From Chitinophagales bacterium (lineage in GTDB: Bacteria; Bacteroidota; Bacteroidia; Chitinophagales; Chitinophagaceae): a DNA stretch of 37,853 nt. Position numbers and translations under genes: made by a program. Below the pieces are notes generated by a model, which was not told the DNA's origin, ran no database searches, and saw only the letters and a program-made list of their open reading frames with translations. The first letter of the stretch is position 1, and every line of letters starts with the position of its first letter. The stretch covers positions 1 to 37,853 of the forward strand of contig JAATFV010000145.1 in NCBI GenBank assembly GCA_015655015.1, in the 5' to 3' direction. Below, in pieces: positions 16,601-24,508 of the stretch.

Positions 16601-16836
16601 TTATAGCCTACATAGCTGATAATCAATGTTGTGGCGCTAGCCGGCAACGAGATGGAGAAATGGCCGGCGGAATCCGTCTGACTGGCTATCGAAGTATTCC
16701 TGATAGCAACAGTAGCATTGAAGGCAGGTTCATTGTTCTCCTTTTTTACATGGCCGGTGATGGTTCTCAGCTGAGCATTTACAGAGGTGGTCAATAGCAG
16801 TAAAAGTACAAGCAGTAGTTGTTGATTTCTTTTCAT
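13606..16836 (-). CDS. SusC/RagA-type TonB-dependent outer-membrane transporter
   Basis: A 1076-residue transporter from the ATG at 16836; two upstream codons begin with TTG. A signal peptide ends in V-N-A-Q, followed by a carboxypeptidase-D-regulatory-like domain (residues about 25-100). The SusC plug comes next, with D-I-V-V-T-A-L-G-F-E at the TonB-box side and V-L-K-G-A-S-A-A-A-L-W-G-T in the plug. A long beta-barrel ends in L-K-L-N-L. It has no STN domain, so it is not of the sigma/anti-sigma signalling type. It leads the susC-susD-esterase-dctA operon and is divergent from the 17029 gene, with a perfect inverted repeat between them. Confidence 0.95.
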   Translation of the reverse strand: MKRNQQLLLVLLLLLTTSVNAQLRTITGHVKKENNEPAFNATVAIRNTSIASQTDSAGHFSISLPASATTLIISYVGYKTEEVAIGGRSDILVTLSPQPAALQDIVVTALGFETKKERLGYATSKVDGAQVAGSGEVGLTDALGGKASGVRVSRTSGSDPGASSQILIRGQSTITRSTDPLIVLDGVPINGSSRDQGGGGTTSGSRLNDINPDDIATIQVLKGASAAALWGTQAANGVLMITTKKGSGQKTSVNVASTYSLDQVNMRYPMQTTYGQGLNGKWAINAPRSWGDKIADRSGQPDVADMNGPYFLAYNNGQKYYNITQKNSKQTFVDQNWDEVFHDGHYWDNNVSVSGADSKSNYFFSIGNIDQKGVIKSNSDYQRTSIRLNASRKITDWLTLTNKGSYALTNSNRIQRGVNTGGFTTAILRTSPDFDNAGYIGDYYSTSNGSAVPNHQRSYRNAIGAAADPGFNNPQWDIYQQNNKDKVNRFINSAELNAKPSSWLNLVARAGLDYMDEEVKNYWPVNTATATGGSYSRSEFKQTLFNLDVFARAEKNFSDVFSGNLLVGFNYNSNYNTVLSGSALNFIIPGGPQSLNNFPSSNIGPDDEYTLSKSNAGYASGGIGLYDQLFVNGTFRAEAASTFGSNNSRFLYPSADIAWIFTKLKMFQNSSVLSFGKIRGSFGIVGIQPAPYQTSNLFVSPTWNDQLLSSLTAGLYGNGTYVQSSNKGNPQLKPERKKEFEVGADLRFIQDKLIVGVTYYQNKTVDALLSIPQAASTGFSSIYANAGSIQNKGFEADVSYNIFRNKDWNVTFDINWSRNDNKVTSLNGVNSFSLNGSGVAGASSAIQGYPLGELYGIGWQRDDKGKLILDANGFPKADVVSKPLGNPNPDWRGAVGFKVAYKDFSLYALVEHSQGGVIMDATEAVLLDYGTSATTGHENTATTALKTLAGTTIAAGTKFRGNIQNFGAGPVALEQSWYTGIGGWFGNVYEQYIHNNTWTRFRELTLAYNVKSIGRWTKGSISSVTIELSGRNLLLFSSLKGIDPDTNLNSNSSARGVTYFDNPGTRSYLASLKLNL

Positions 16837-16970
16837 ATTCAAGCATATTTATTTAGAATAGAACAGTCAAGCAGGCCGGTAATTTAGAACTTCGGATGGT
16901 GGTAAAGCGAATTTCATCGTTACGTAATAGTTTTCGAATACTTATATTTGGTTTCCGGAAGAAAATGTTT

Positions 16971-17000
16971 TTTCGGAAAGGACCAAATACCTTTCCGAAA
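16971..17000. promoter_or_regulatory. Perfect 11-base inverted repeat between susC and the divergent gene
   Basis: TTTCGGAAAGG (16971-16981) is mirrored by CCTTTCCGAAA (16990-17000) with eight bases between. No T run follows on either strand, so an operator is more likely than a terminator. A related TTTCCGGAA lies just upstream at about 16952. Confidence 0.6.
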
Positions 17001-17028
17001 TGTATAACATTTTGATATTTAACTTCAT

Positions 17029-18249
17029 ATGAATATAATTAATACAAAAAATGAATTAAGCTATTTGTTTTCGAAGGTTTTTGACAGGTATGAACAGGAG
17101 ACCGGAAGATCGATAATCCGCAATACTAACCGGAAGAATTATGAGGATGTCGCAAGACGGCTTAGTGAAATAAGCAACCAACTGCCGTTCACAGCCGCGC
17201 AGTTTGGGCATGAGCAATATTTCGCTGAAGACGGAGACCGGGATTTGCAGTACCCGCACCGCAAGTATGATATAACCGCCAGCCAGGTAAAGGATGCCTA
17301 CCAGGGGATCGTCAGCAATCCACGGCCATTTTTGGTGGATGCAGCCTATATCTATTTATATGGCAAAGGCAGGAAAGCTTTTGAGAAAGAGCCAAAAGAC
17401 CACGAACTCCTCGAATTGATGAGATCAGCCCTTCCGCAAAAACCTCCTTCTCCAAAAGAAGAAGTTCCGGCAGTACAGCATATCAGCAGCAAAAGAACGG
17501 GCTGGCCTGTAAAAGAGATCGGGCTGATGGTATTGCTGGCAGGGATGTGCTTTTTCGGGTATAAATGGCTAACGCTGAAAAAGGAATGGGAATCTATCAA
17601 AAGCGATCTGGTTTTGTTGCCGTATAAACCTACGCCTGCTGAAATTGACAGTTTGACGGGCGTATGGTTATGCTATACGGCCTCGCCGCAGGCAAGGGTC
17701 TCCAATCCCAACCGGTATCATCTGGTCGTTTCAAATGTGGTAGATGTAAGATATAAGAACGGCTATTTTGTTTTCAAACGGTTTGGGGCCAGTTTCAATC
17801 ACCGCGGATATATGCAGTTCGAAGCGCCCTGGCTGGTGGCTGTTTATTCCAATGTCAGCAACCAGAAAGACTCTATCGAATCACCCCGATTTTCTTTGAT
17901 GCGGCTCGACGTCGACAAAAAGTATATTCCCGTCATCTCGGCGTCGTGGAATTTTGACGTAGGTAGCTCGAATAATATTATCGGCATAAGAGAAGTCTAT
18001 CTAAAACAGGGTAAGGGGGGCACTACGGAAGAAGTGCTTAATACGCTGGAAAATGCCAGCTGTAAATGCAAAATCGTCGATTGGAGGCAAGGCAACGATG
18101 AGACGAAAAAGTTTTATGTAAGGGATGAATTGCTGGATAGCCTGCCCGATGAAGAATTGAAGAAACTAATAGATGAGAAGAGTATTTTACTTCGCGAACC
18201 GCAACAGGGGCTGCTGCTTACGCGTCCGGATTCCAATCAACCGCGATAG
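17029..18249 (+). CDS. Unrecognised single-span membrane protein, divergent from susC
   Basis: A 406-residue protein that I cannot assign to a named family. Residues 1-135 are soluble and largely helical, with conserved-looking Y-P-H-R-K-Y-D-I-T and N-P-R-P-F-L-V-D-A segments. A proline-rich linker (137-150) leads to one membrane span at about 163-180. Residues 190-400 should lie in the periplasm and contain beta-rich sequence (G-V-W-L-C-Y-T, G-Y-F-V-F-K-R-F, G-Y-M-Q-F-E-A-P-W). This end/middle/end layout is that of a membrane-anchored sensor or regulator, and the position divergent from susC supports that, but no DNA-binding motif is evident. The two cysteines at C-K-C (about 344-346) are unusual. 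Confidence 0.75.
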   Translation: MNIINTKNELSYLFSKVFDRYEQETGRSIIRNTNRKNYEDVARRLSEISNQLPFTAAQFGHEQYFAEDGDRDLQYPHRKYDITASQVKDAYQGIVSNPRPFLVDAAYIYLYGKGRKAFEKEPKDHELLELMRSALPQKPPSPKEEVPAVQHISSKRTGWPVKEIGLMVLLAGMCFFGYKWLTLKKEWESIKSDLVLLPYKPTPAEIDSLTGVWLCYTASPQARVSNPNRYHLVVSNVVDVRYKNGYFVFKRFGASFNHRGYMQFEAPWLVAVYSNVSNQKDSIESPRFSLMRLDVDKKYIPVISASWNFDVGSSNNIIGIREVYLKQGKGGTTEEVLNTLENASCKCKIVDWRQGNDETKKFYVRDELLDSLPDEELKKLIDEKSILLREPQQGLLLTRPDSNQPR

Positions 18250-18290
18250 CGGTCACCCCCGGACCAGAGCATAATCGGTACACCAGAGCT

Positions 18291-19229
18291 CTAATGATAG
18301 ACATTCTCCTTCAACCACCGGACACTCGAAGCCGGGTCTTCCACATTCGTAGCCCCATCCTGCTCGATAAAAGTATGCTGCACTCCCGATAGCGCAGCAT
18401 GCTCGAAAACTCTCCTGATATCCACCTTCCCCTTTCCTACCGGACAGGGACGGCTCGTTACCGCATCCAGATCCTTTACATGCCACAAAGGAAACCTGCC
18501 GGGATATTGCTGGAACATCGCCACCGGATCCATACCCGCCTGGGTCGCCCAGGCCAGATCGACTTCCATGTAGACCTCTTCCTTATTGGTCTGCCCTAAA
18601 ATATAATCATACGCACTGACCCCGTCAATTTTTACAAACTCCGTCTGGTGATTATGATACGCGAATTTCATCCTGCTCTTTTTCGCCGCCTCTCCCGCCC
18701 TGGCAAATAGCTCCGCGGTCATTTTTATTTCATCCATCGTAGACTCCGCCGAGCTCGAACACACCACCCAGCTGCAACCGCCTTCCGCTGCTTCATCAAC
18801 GATCTGCTGAAGATTATCACGTAAATTAGTCCTTTGCGGACCCCGGGGAGCATGTACAGCGGCCGTATCGGCGCCAGGCTTAGGGACCGCCCGCGCACGG
18901 GGCAAGCCGCCGGCATGATTGCCGATCCATTTCATACCCAGGTCATTGACCATGGCCGCAAACTCTTTTGCCTTATGCCCGTAATACAATCCATCCGTAT
19001 TGCCCGTGGCCGTTTCCAGCTCCTTCACGCCAATGCCCGAAATCGTTTTTAGCACTGCCTGCGTATCGGCGCCCGGCGCATTCCACAGAAAATTCATCGT
19101 ATAGGTCTGTAATCCCGGCGGCGGATAACCGGCCATTGAACCGGGTAACATGCCGCGACCAATAGCCGGCAACAAGGCGCCGGCACTAAGAACACCCGAA
19201 ACTTTTAAAAATGATCTCCTGTTTAACAT
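18291..19229 (-). CDS. Tat-exported sugar phosphate isomerase/epimerase-fold protein
   Basis: A 312-residue TIM-barrel protein of the xylose-isomerase-like superfamily. The N-terminus N-R-R-S-F-L-K plus a hydrophobic stretch is a twin-arginine signal, so it should be exported already folded, probably with a metal bound. Likely metal ligands are in Y-H-N-H-Q-T-E-F, Y-M-E-V-D-L-A-W and W-H-V-K-D-L-D, with a glutamate in T-F-I-E-Q-D. Family members isomerise or epimerise sugars or related polyols; exported members often belong to glycan or inositol catabolism. Substrate unknown. It is convergent with the membrane protein gene (41-base gap) and divergent from the aldo/keto reductase. Confidence 0.87.
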   Translation of the reverse strand: MLNRRSFLKVSGVLSAGALLPAIGRGMLPGSMAGYPPPGLQTYTMNFLWNAPGADTQAVLKTISGIGVKELETATGNTDGLYYGHKAKEFAAMVNDLGMKWIGNHAGGLPRARAVPKPGADTAAVHAPRGPQRTNLRDNLQQIVDEAAEGGCSWVVCSSSAESTMDEIKMTAELFARAGEAAKKSRMKFAYHNHQTEFVKIDGVSAYDYILGQTNKEEVYMEVDLAWATQAGMDPVAMFQQYPGRFPLWHVKDLDAVTSRPCPVGKGKVDIRRVFEHAALSGVQHTFIEQDGATNVEDPASSVRWLKENVYH

Positions 19230-19454
19230 ATGATTGATTTAATTAGACCGCGTGGATTACGTAAATATACTGACTATCCGGCGTATGTTCATAGCCATCA
19301 TCGCATGGATTCTCCGATCCTGAATGGCCCCTCTCCTCACAACGGCGATGTAAAATTTCTTCCCCGTTTTACCCCCGTTAAGCTTAATTTCGTTCAATAT
19401 AAACCAGCACCAATAGCAAGGACTAATATTAAAAAAAATCAATCATAAAAGATC

Positions 19455-20507
19455 ATGGAATACAGACAATTAGGCAATTCCGGGTTAAGAGTACCCGTAC
19501 TCAGCTTCGGCACAGGCACCTTCGGCGGCAGCAATGACTTCTTCAAAGCCTGGGGCAACACCCAGGTGGAAGAAGCTACCCGGCTCATCCACCTTTGCCT
19601 CGATGCAGGTGTCAACCTTTTCGATACAGCCGACGTTTATTCCGGCGGCGCGGCAGAAGAAATATTAGGCAAAGCGATCTCCGGACTACGCGATAAAGTA
19701 TTGATCTCCACCAAAGCCACCTTCCCCATGTCCGACGGCATCAACGACTTCGGATCATCCCGGCTCCACCTCGTCAAATCCTGTGAAGACAGCCTGAAAA
19801 GACTCAACACCGATCACATCGACATCTATCACATGCACGGCTTCGACGCCAATACCCCCGTCGACGAGACCCTCAGGGCCCTCGACAACCTGGTGCAAAG
19901 CGGGAAAATACGTTATATCGCCTGCTCCAACTTCTCAGGCTGGCATCTCATGAAATCCCTCTCCGTTTCCGAACGGTATGGCTGGTCGAAATACATCGCC
20001 CACCAGGCATACTACTCCCTGTTGAACCGGGACTTCGAATGGGAATTGATGCCCTTAGGCATAGACCAGCAGATAGGCACCCTCGTCTGGAGCCCGCTGG
20101 CCAGCGGTAAGCTCACCGGCAAATACCGCAAAGATCATCCTGTTCCCCAGGACGCCCGGATCGCTCAGGGAGGCAACCCTGTCATCAATACTCCCGCAGA
20201 TGAAGAAAGGCTCTACACGATCGTAGATGCGCTCGATGAAGTGGCAAAAGAAACCGGCAAGACCATCGCCCAGATCTCCCTTAACTGGCTTTTACAACGG
20301 CCAACCGTCGCCAATATCATCATCGGCGCCAGGAATGAAGCCCAGCTGAAACAGAATCTCGATGCCGTAGGCTGGGACCTTACCATTGATCAGGTCAAAA
20401 AACTGGACAAAGCCAGCGAAATCCTGCCAATATACCCCTACTGGCACCAACGCCAGTTCCCGATGCTCAATGCCGCCCCGAAACTGTACAATAACACTCT
20501 AAAATAA
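19455..20507 (+). CDS. Aldo/keto reductase
   Basis: A 350-residue NADPH-dependent TIM-barrel oxidoreductase. The catalytic tetrad is visible as Asp57 and Tyr62 (F-D-T-A-D-V-Y-S-G-G), Lys87 (S-T-K-A-T-F) and His128 (Y-H-M-H-G-F). The C-terminal I-I-I-G-A-R-N-E-A-Q-L-K-Q-N motif binds NADPH. Length and the S-P-L-A-S-G-K-L-T-G-K-Y segment fit the AKR11/12-like bacterial group that includes YghZ- and Tas-type enzymes. It is followed after 18 bases by msrA, so a role in oxidative or carbonyl stress is reasonable. The 225-base gap upstream separates it from the divergent isomerase gene and shows no clear consensus box. Confidence 0.93.
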   Translation: MEYRQLGNSGLRVPVLSFGTGTFGGSNDFFKAWGNTQVEEATRLIHLCLDAGVNLFDTADVYSGGAAEEILGKAISGLRDKVLISTKATFPMSDGINDFGSSRLHLVKSCEDSLKRLNTDHIDIYHMHGFDANTPVDETLRALDNLVQSGKIRYIACSNFSGWHLMKSLSVSERYGWSKYIAHQAYYSLLNRDFEWELMPLGIDQQIGTLVWSPLASGKLTGKYRKDHPVPQDARIAQGGNPVINTPADEERLYTIVDALDEVAKETGKTIAQISLNWLLQRPTVANIIIGARNEAQLKQNLDAVGWDLTIDQVKKLDKASEILPIYPYWHQRQFPMLNAAPKLYNNTLK

Positions 20508-20525
20508 AACCCAAAAGGAAAATAT

Positions 20526-21020
20526 ATGAAAGATGAACAAGCCATTCTCGCAGGAGGTTGCTTCTGGGGTGTAGAAGAGCTGATCCGCGCCCTTCCCGGT
20601 GTAAAGTCCACCATTGTCGGGTATACCGGCGGCGACGTGCCAAACGCGACCTACAGAAATCACGGGACACACGCCGAAGGCATCCGGGTCACCTTCGACC
20701 CGTCGATCCTGCCCTATCGCAAGCTGCTCGAATTCTTCTTTCAGATCCATGATCCGACCACCCGCAACAGACAGGGTAATGATATAGGATTATCCTATCG
20801 TTCAGCCATTTTCTATCTGAACGAAGAACAAAAAGATACGGCCACAAAACTGATCGCCGAAATGACGGCCTCCGGCATATGGCCCGCACCCATCGTAACC
20901 GAAGTAGTGCCCGCCTCGGACTTCTGGGACGCCGAAGAAGAACACCAGAACTATTTACAGAAACATCCCTACGGATACACCTGTCATTTTATACGACCTG
21001 ACTGGAAACTGAGCAAGTAA
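20526..21020 (+). CDS. msrA: Peptide-methionine (S)-S-oxide reductase
   Basis: A 164-residue enzyme that reduces methionine-S-sulfoxide in proteins and free methionine. The signature G-G-C-F-W-G gives the catalytic Cys12. The conserved G-Y-T-G-G and H-A-E-G-I-R-V-T-F-D-P segments follow. A likely recycling cysteine is Cys153 in Y-T-C-H-F-I-R-P. It is a single-domain form with no signal peptide, so it is cytoplasmic and has no fused MsrB. It is the second gene of a unit with the aldo/keto reductase. The stop codon is followed by a 24-base tandem array with further in-frame stops, then a terminator. Confidence 0.96.
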   Translation: MKDEQAILAGGCFWGVEELIRALPGVKSTIVGYTGGDVPNATYRNHGTHAEGIRVTFDPSILPYRKLLEFFFQIHDPTTRNRQGNDIGLSYRSAIFYLNEEQKDTATKLIAEMTASGIWPAPIVTEVVPASDFWDAEEEHQNYLQKHPYGYTCHFIRPDWKLSK

Positions 21021-21029
21021 CAACCAGTG

Positions 21030-21120
21030 GTTATTGACAAAAATTACCATTAGCCATCGACAAAAGCTACCGGTTAGTCATCGACAAAAACTACCGGTTA
21101 GTCATTGACAAAAGCCCCGG
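21030..21120. repeat. 24-base tandem array after the msrA stop codon
   Basis: Four copies of a unit with the core GACAAAA start at 21036, 21059, 21083 and 21107, so the spacing is 23, 24 and 24 bases. In the msrA frame the array holds TAG stops at about 24-base steps after the gene's own TAA. Confidence 0.85.
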
Positions 21121-21148
21121 CCTCAAAGGGAGAACCGGGGCTTTCGTA
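21111..21148. terminator. Terminator between msrA and the GldFG-like gene
   Basis: AAAGCCCCGG (21111-21120) and CCGGGGCTTT (21135-21144) form a perfect 10-base stem. A and T runs at the two ends suit both convergent transcripts. Confidence 0.85.
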
Positions 21149-21195
21149 TTTTCAGCATCGTTTATTTTTTGCGGACTCGCAATATGTTCCAGGAG

Positions 21196-23484
21196 TTATT
21201 TCCTTTTACGTCTGATGAGGAACACCGCTCCCGCAATAAGCAACAGACCAGGTAAAATAGCCAGGAACAAATACTTCAGGCGGGTTACACCTGACAGCGT
21301 TATATTCAGGTGAGTATCGGTAGGCTTCGGCCGGGCGGCATCGATAGGAAACTGCCCATAGGAAAACCAACCGAACAGCGCCGTATTGAAATAAAAGTTG
21401 GCCGTCTTTACATTCCATCGCCTTAATTCTGTGTTGCTCATAAAGTCTCCATCACCCGTGACGACGATCCGCTGCTCCTTTCCGTTGATCTTCCTGGTCA
21501 GGGCCAGCGCCGTAGGCACGACGGCCTTTTCATCTCCCCCCGCCGGATCAAATACCACATCGGCCGAATCCACCGTCAGCTTACCCTTTTTGATCCAGGT
21601 CAGCTTTCCATCCGTCATCAGCAACGGCCGGACCTCAAAACCTCCCGTATTATCGTAGGACAGACCCGCCACTCCCGGCATCGATACCCGGATACTGTCT
21701 TCAAAGGCCATTCGCAGCGTGGGAGAAAGTGCCGCCGCCGTTTCCGTCAAAGACGGCAATACCAGGTCCGGGGCATTGTCCTTACTCTTCTGGACAAGAA
21801 TGCCGTCCATGATCGACACACCAAGCGGTCTCAGCAAAGGATTGAGGACGGACTGCTTTCCCGGCTCACCGGCGATCAGCAGGTTGCCGCCCCTGGTTAT
21901 ATACTGCCTGAGCCTGGCAAGGGTAATCGTATCAAAATCGGTTTTAGGGTCCGCAATGACAAGAGCCGCCACATCAGGAATACTATCGCCATCCTTCAGC
22001 GAAATATTTGCTACATCAAACCCCTGGTTCACCAGCGCATATCGGAAATGAGTCTGGTTGGTCAGCTGTTTGTAATCCCTGTCGCCTGTCTTATCGATGC
22101 TCCGTTCCAGCTGTCCTTCCAGGAAACCGATCTTCGGGAGCTTAGTCGTCAGCCGCTTCAAAGCCGCCGCCGTCTCTGTCTCTCCGGGGAAAACCTGCAT
22201 GTCGTCATATAACCGCAGGAATGTAGTCTTACCCTGGTATTTCAGCTGCATCACATACCGGTTCTCTTCCGGCTTGAGATTGATACGTTTACGGATCTGT
22301 CCGGGCCCCAGGAAGCGGGAAAAGTCCGCTTTGTAGGTCAGGGCCGTCTTGCTCGCAATATCCTTCAGGCTAAGTCCCGGATTGCTCTTGAAAATATACG
22401 CATCCGCCGTGTCATAATAGTAGACATACTTGAATTGCATATCAGGCTTGAACCGTAAATACCGCTCCCACCGCGCCATATCCATATTGCGCTGGGCAGG
22501 CGACCCATATCCGTAATGCCCTTCCAGCAAATTGATATAAGAGGTCACTTCCACCGGGCCCTTATCCATGCCTTTTATGATCTGCTGCACATTGACACTA
22601 AGCGTATTGGCCTTGCCCGCCGTAGCGTCATAATAACCGATTGCCCCCGGCCGGGAGCTGACATATCCGATCAGCAGCGTACAGACAACGATCAGCACAT
22701 ACCGGCCTGCCTTGATATATCCGGGCTTCGTTTCCCGATCCCCCAGCAGCTTGTAGATGCTGAAAGCCAGGAACATCCCCGTGATAAGGAGGAAATACAG
22801 GCAGTCTTTTGAGCTTATCAGGCCGTTGAGCATATTCTCCGTCCGGCCGGAAATAGAAATGAAATAAGTCAGATCGCGTACAAAATCGATATCCTGCCAC
22901 ATCGTGCCAATATAGCTTAAGATCCCAAAAACGACCAGGGTGCTGATAGCCGCTACCACCTGGTAAGACGTCAGGCAGGACATGAACAGGCCAATGGCCG
23001 AATAGGTGCACAGCAACAGGTAGATCCCCAGCAGCCCGGAGAATAACAAGCCGGGGTCCGTACCCTTGATCACGATAGCGCCGGAGAGCACGAAAAGTCC
23101 CAGGATCAGCAGCAGTAGCAGGTTATACGCCATCATGGCGAGGAATTTTCCGAAGACGATATGACGTACTTTCAACGGTGACGAATATAGCAGCTTGATC
23201 GTCCCGCTGCTGATCTCCCGGCTGATAAGGCCCATCGTAAGCAGGGGAAGATAGAGATATATCTTCGAGATCATGGAATAGAACAGGCCTGCCGGGTAAC
23301 CGAATATTTTCCGGGTCAGGAAGGAAAGATCCCTGCCCAGCTGCTGACCGGTTACCTGCCCATCCAGGACACTGGTATAGACAAGACCGCACTGAAACAA
23401 TAAAACGATCAGCAGGAACCAGGCGATAGGCGAATAGAACAATGTGCTGAGCTCCATTTTGGCAACTCGAACCGATCTTTTCAT
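21196..23484 (-). CDS. ABC transporter permease fused to a GldG-type domain (GldF-GldG fusion)
   Basis: A 762-residue inner-membrane protein. Residues 1 to about 245 hold six hydrophobic segments of an ABC-2 permease, like GldF. A further span near 255-275 leads into a large soluble GldG-type region (I-K-G-M-D-K-G-P-V-E-V-T-S-Y-I-N-L-L, then Y-Y-Y-D-T-A-D-A-Y). A final span lies at the C-terminus, followed by the basic R-R-K-R-K tail. In gliding Flavobacteria gldF and gldG are separate genes working with the ATPase GldA; here both parts are one protein. The ATPase gene lies 9 bases upstream. Gliding is possible, but the position after susCD suggests an export role tied to that locus. Confidence 0.88.
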   Translation of the reverse strand: MKRSVRVAKMELSTLFYSPIAWFLLIVLLFQCGLVYTSVLDGQVTGQQLGRDLSFLTRKIFGYPAGLFYSMISKIYLYLPLLTMGLISREISSGTIKLLYSSPLKVRHIVFGKFLAMMAYNLLLLLILGLFVLSGAIVIKGTDPGLLFSGLLGIYLLLCTYSAIGLFMSCLTSYQVVAAISTLVVFGILSYIGTMWQDIDFVRDLTYFISISGRTENMLNGLISSKDCLYFLLITGMFLAFSIYKLLGDRETKPGYIKAGRYVLIVVCTLLIGYVSSRPGAIGYYDATAGKANTLSVNVQQIIKGMDKGPVEVTSYINLLEGHYGYGSPAQRNMDMARWERYLRFKPDMQFKYVYYYDTADAYIFKSNPGLSLKDIASKTALTYKADFSRFLGPGQIRKRINLKPEENRYVMQLKYQGKTTFLRLYDDMQVFPGETETAAALKRLTTKLPKIGFLEGQLERSIDKTGDRDYKQLTNQTHFRYALVNQGFDVANISLKDGDSIPDVAALVIADPKTDFDTITLARLRQYITRGGNLLIAGEPGKQSVLNPLLRPLGVSIMDGILVQKSKDNAPDLVLPSLTETAAALSPTLRMAFEDSIRVSMPGVAGLSYDNTGGFEVRPLLMTDGKLTWIKKGKLTVDSADVVFDPAGGDEKAVVPTALALTRKINGKEQRIVVTGDGDFMSNTELRRWNVKTANFYFNTALFGWFSYGQFPIDAARPKPTDTHLNITLSGVTRLKYLFLAILPGLLLIAGAVFLIRRKRK

Positions 23485-23492
23485 GGGTTAAA

Positions 23493-24422
23493 TTATTTGG
23501 AGGGGTTGTTAGACAATTGGGCGAATATCTCGTCGAGTGAGCTTTTATCCAGGGTGATCTCACGAAGCTTCCATCCATTGCGGACACTGGCCTCGACAAT
23601 GTTCTCCGTGATCTCCGGATCGCCGTCAAAATAGACCCGCAGCTGGTTAGCCGTCAAAAAATCCACCCGGGTGACGCCCGGCACCATCCTAAGGCTTTCT
23701 TCGGAAGGAGGGTTCGCCAGCTGCACGACTACACTATGAGGAAGCACATAGTTCTTAAAGGCATCCATGGAATCCGAGAACACCATCCTCCCGCCGTCGA
23801 TCATTTTAATATCCTTGCAAAGCAGCTGTATCTCCGACAGGACATGCGAAGAAAAAATGACCGAACGATCCTCCGCAATTTCCCGGATCAATGACCTGAC
23901 CTCGACGATCTGGTTGGGATCGAGCCCATTGGTAGGCTCGTCCAGCACCACCAGCCGGGGCCGGTGGATAATAGCCTGTGCAATACCTACCCGCTGACGG
24001 TAACCGCCGGACAGATTGCGGATCAGCCGCTTACTGTAATGCCCTATCCCGCACCGTTCTTTAGCATCAGCCACGGACGCTTTGATCCTGTCCTTTTCGA
24101 TCAGCCGCAGATAACCGCAATGCGTCAGGTACTCATCTACGGTATAATCCAGGTACAGCGGAGGAGTCTGCGGCAGAAAGCCGATCAGCTTCTTGGCGGA
24201 TTCCGGATCCTTCCGCATATCGATGCCGTCGATCCATACGCTGCCTTCCGTCTGATTCAGCACGCCGCAGAGGATATTCATCGTCGTGGACTTGCCGGCC
24301 CCGTTGGAACCCAGCAAGCCCACAATACCCGATTGGTCGATCTCTAAATTGATATCCCGGATAGCCCAGGTAGTCGAATAACGGTGCGACAGATGTTCAA
24401 TGCGCACAATGGGATTCTGCAT
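23493..24422 (-). CDS. ABC transporter ATP-binding protein, GldA-like
   Basis: A 309-residue cytoplasmic ATPase that powers the permease encoded 9 bases downstream. The Walker A motif G-S-N-G-A-G-K-S-T is at 38-46, the Q-loop is in F-L-P-Q-T-P, the signature L-S-G-G-Y-R-Q-R is at 137-144, Walker B L-V-V-L-D-E-P at 157-163 and the switch histidine is in S-S-H-V-L-S-E. A C-terminal extension of about 80 residues follows, as in ABC-2 exporters. The start is 86 bases after the susD stop, across a hairpin that may lower its expression relative to susCD. Confidence 0.93.
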   Translation of the reverse strand: MQNPIVRIEHLSHRYSTTWAIRDINLEIDQSGIVGLLGSNGAGKSTTMNILCGVLNQTEGSVWIDGIDMRKDPESAKKLIGFLPQTPPLYLDYTVDEYLTHCGYLRLIEKDRIKASVADAKERCGIGHYSKRLIRNLSGGYRQRVGIAQAIIHRPRLVVLDEPTNGLDPNQIVEVRSLIREIAEDRSVIFSSHVLSEIQLLCKDIKMIDGGRMVFSDSMDAFKNYVLPHSVVVQLANPPSEESLRMVPGVTRVDFLTANQLRVYFDGDPEITENIVEASVRNGWKLREITLDKSSLDEIFAQLSNNPSK

Positions 24423-24455
24423 CAGTTGATTTTAAGGATAAAAAAATGGTGGATA

Positions 24456-24489
24456 CGCTGCCGGCGACATAAGACTGTCCCCGGCAGCG
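24456..24489 (-). terminator. Hairpin between susD and the ABC genes
   Basis: CGCTGCCGG (24456-24464) pairs with CCGGCAGCG (24481-24489). On the minus strand it is followed after several bases by a run of seven T (from AAAAAAA on the plus strand near 24440), so it may act as a weak or partial terminator inside the operon. Confidence 0.5.
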
Positions 24490-24508
24490 CTACGATAACA
24501 GCCAATCG

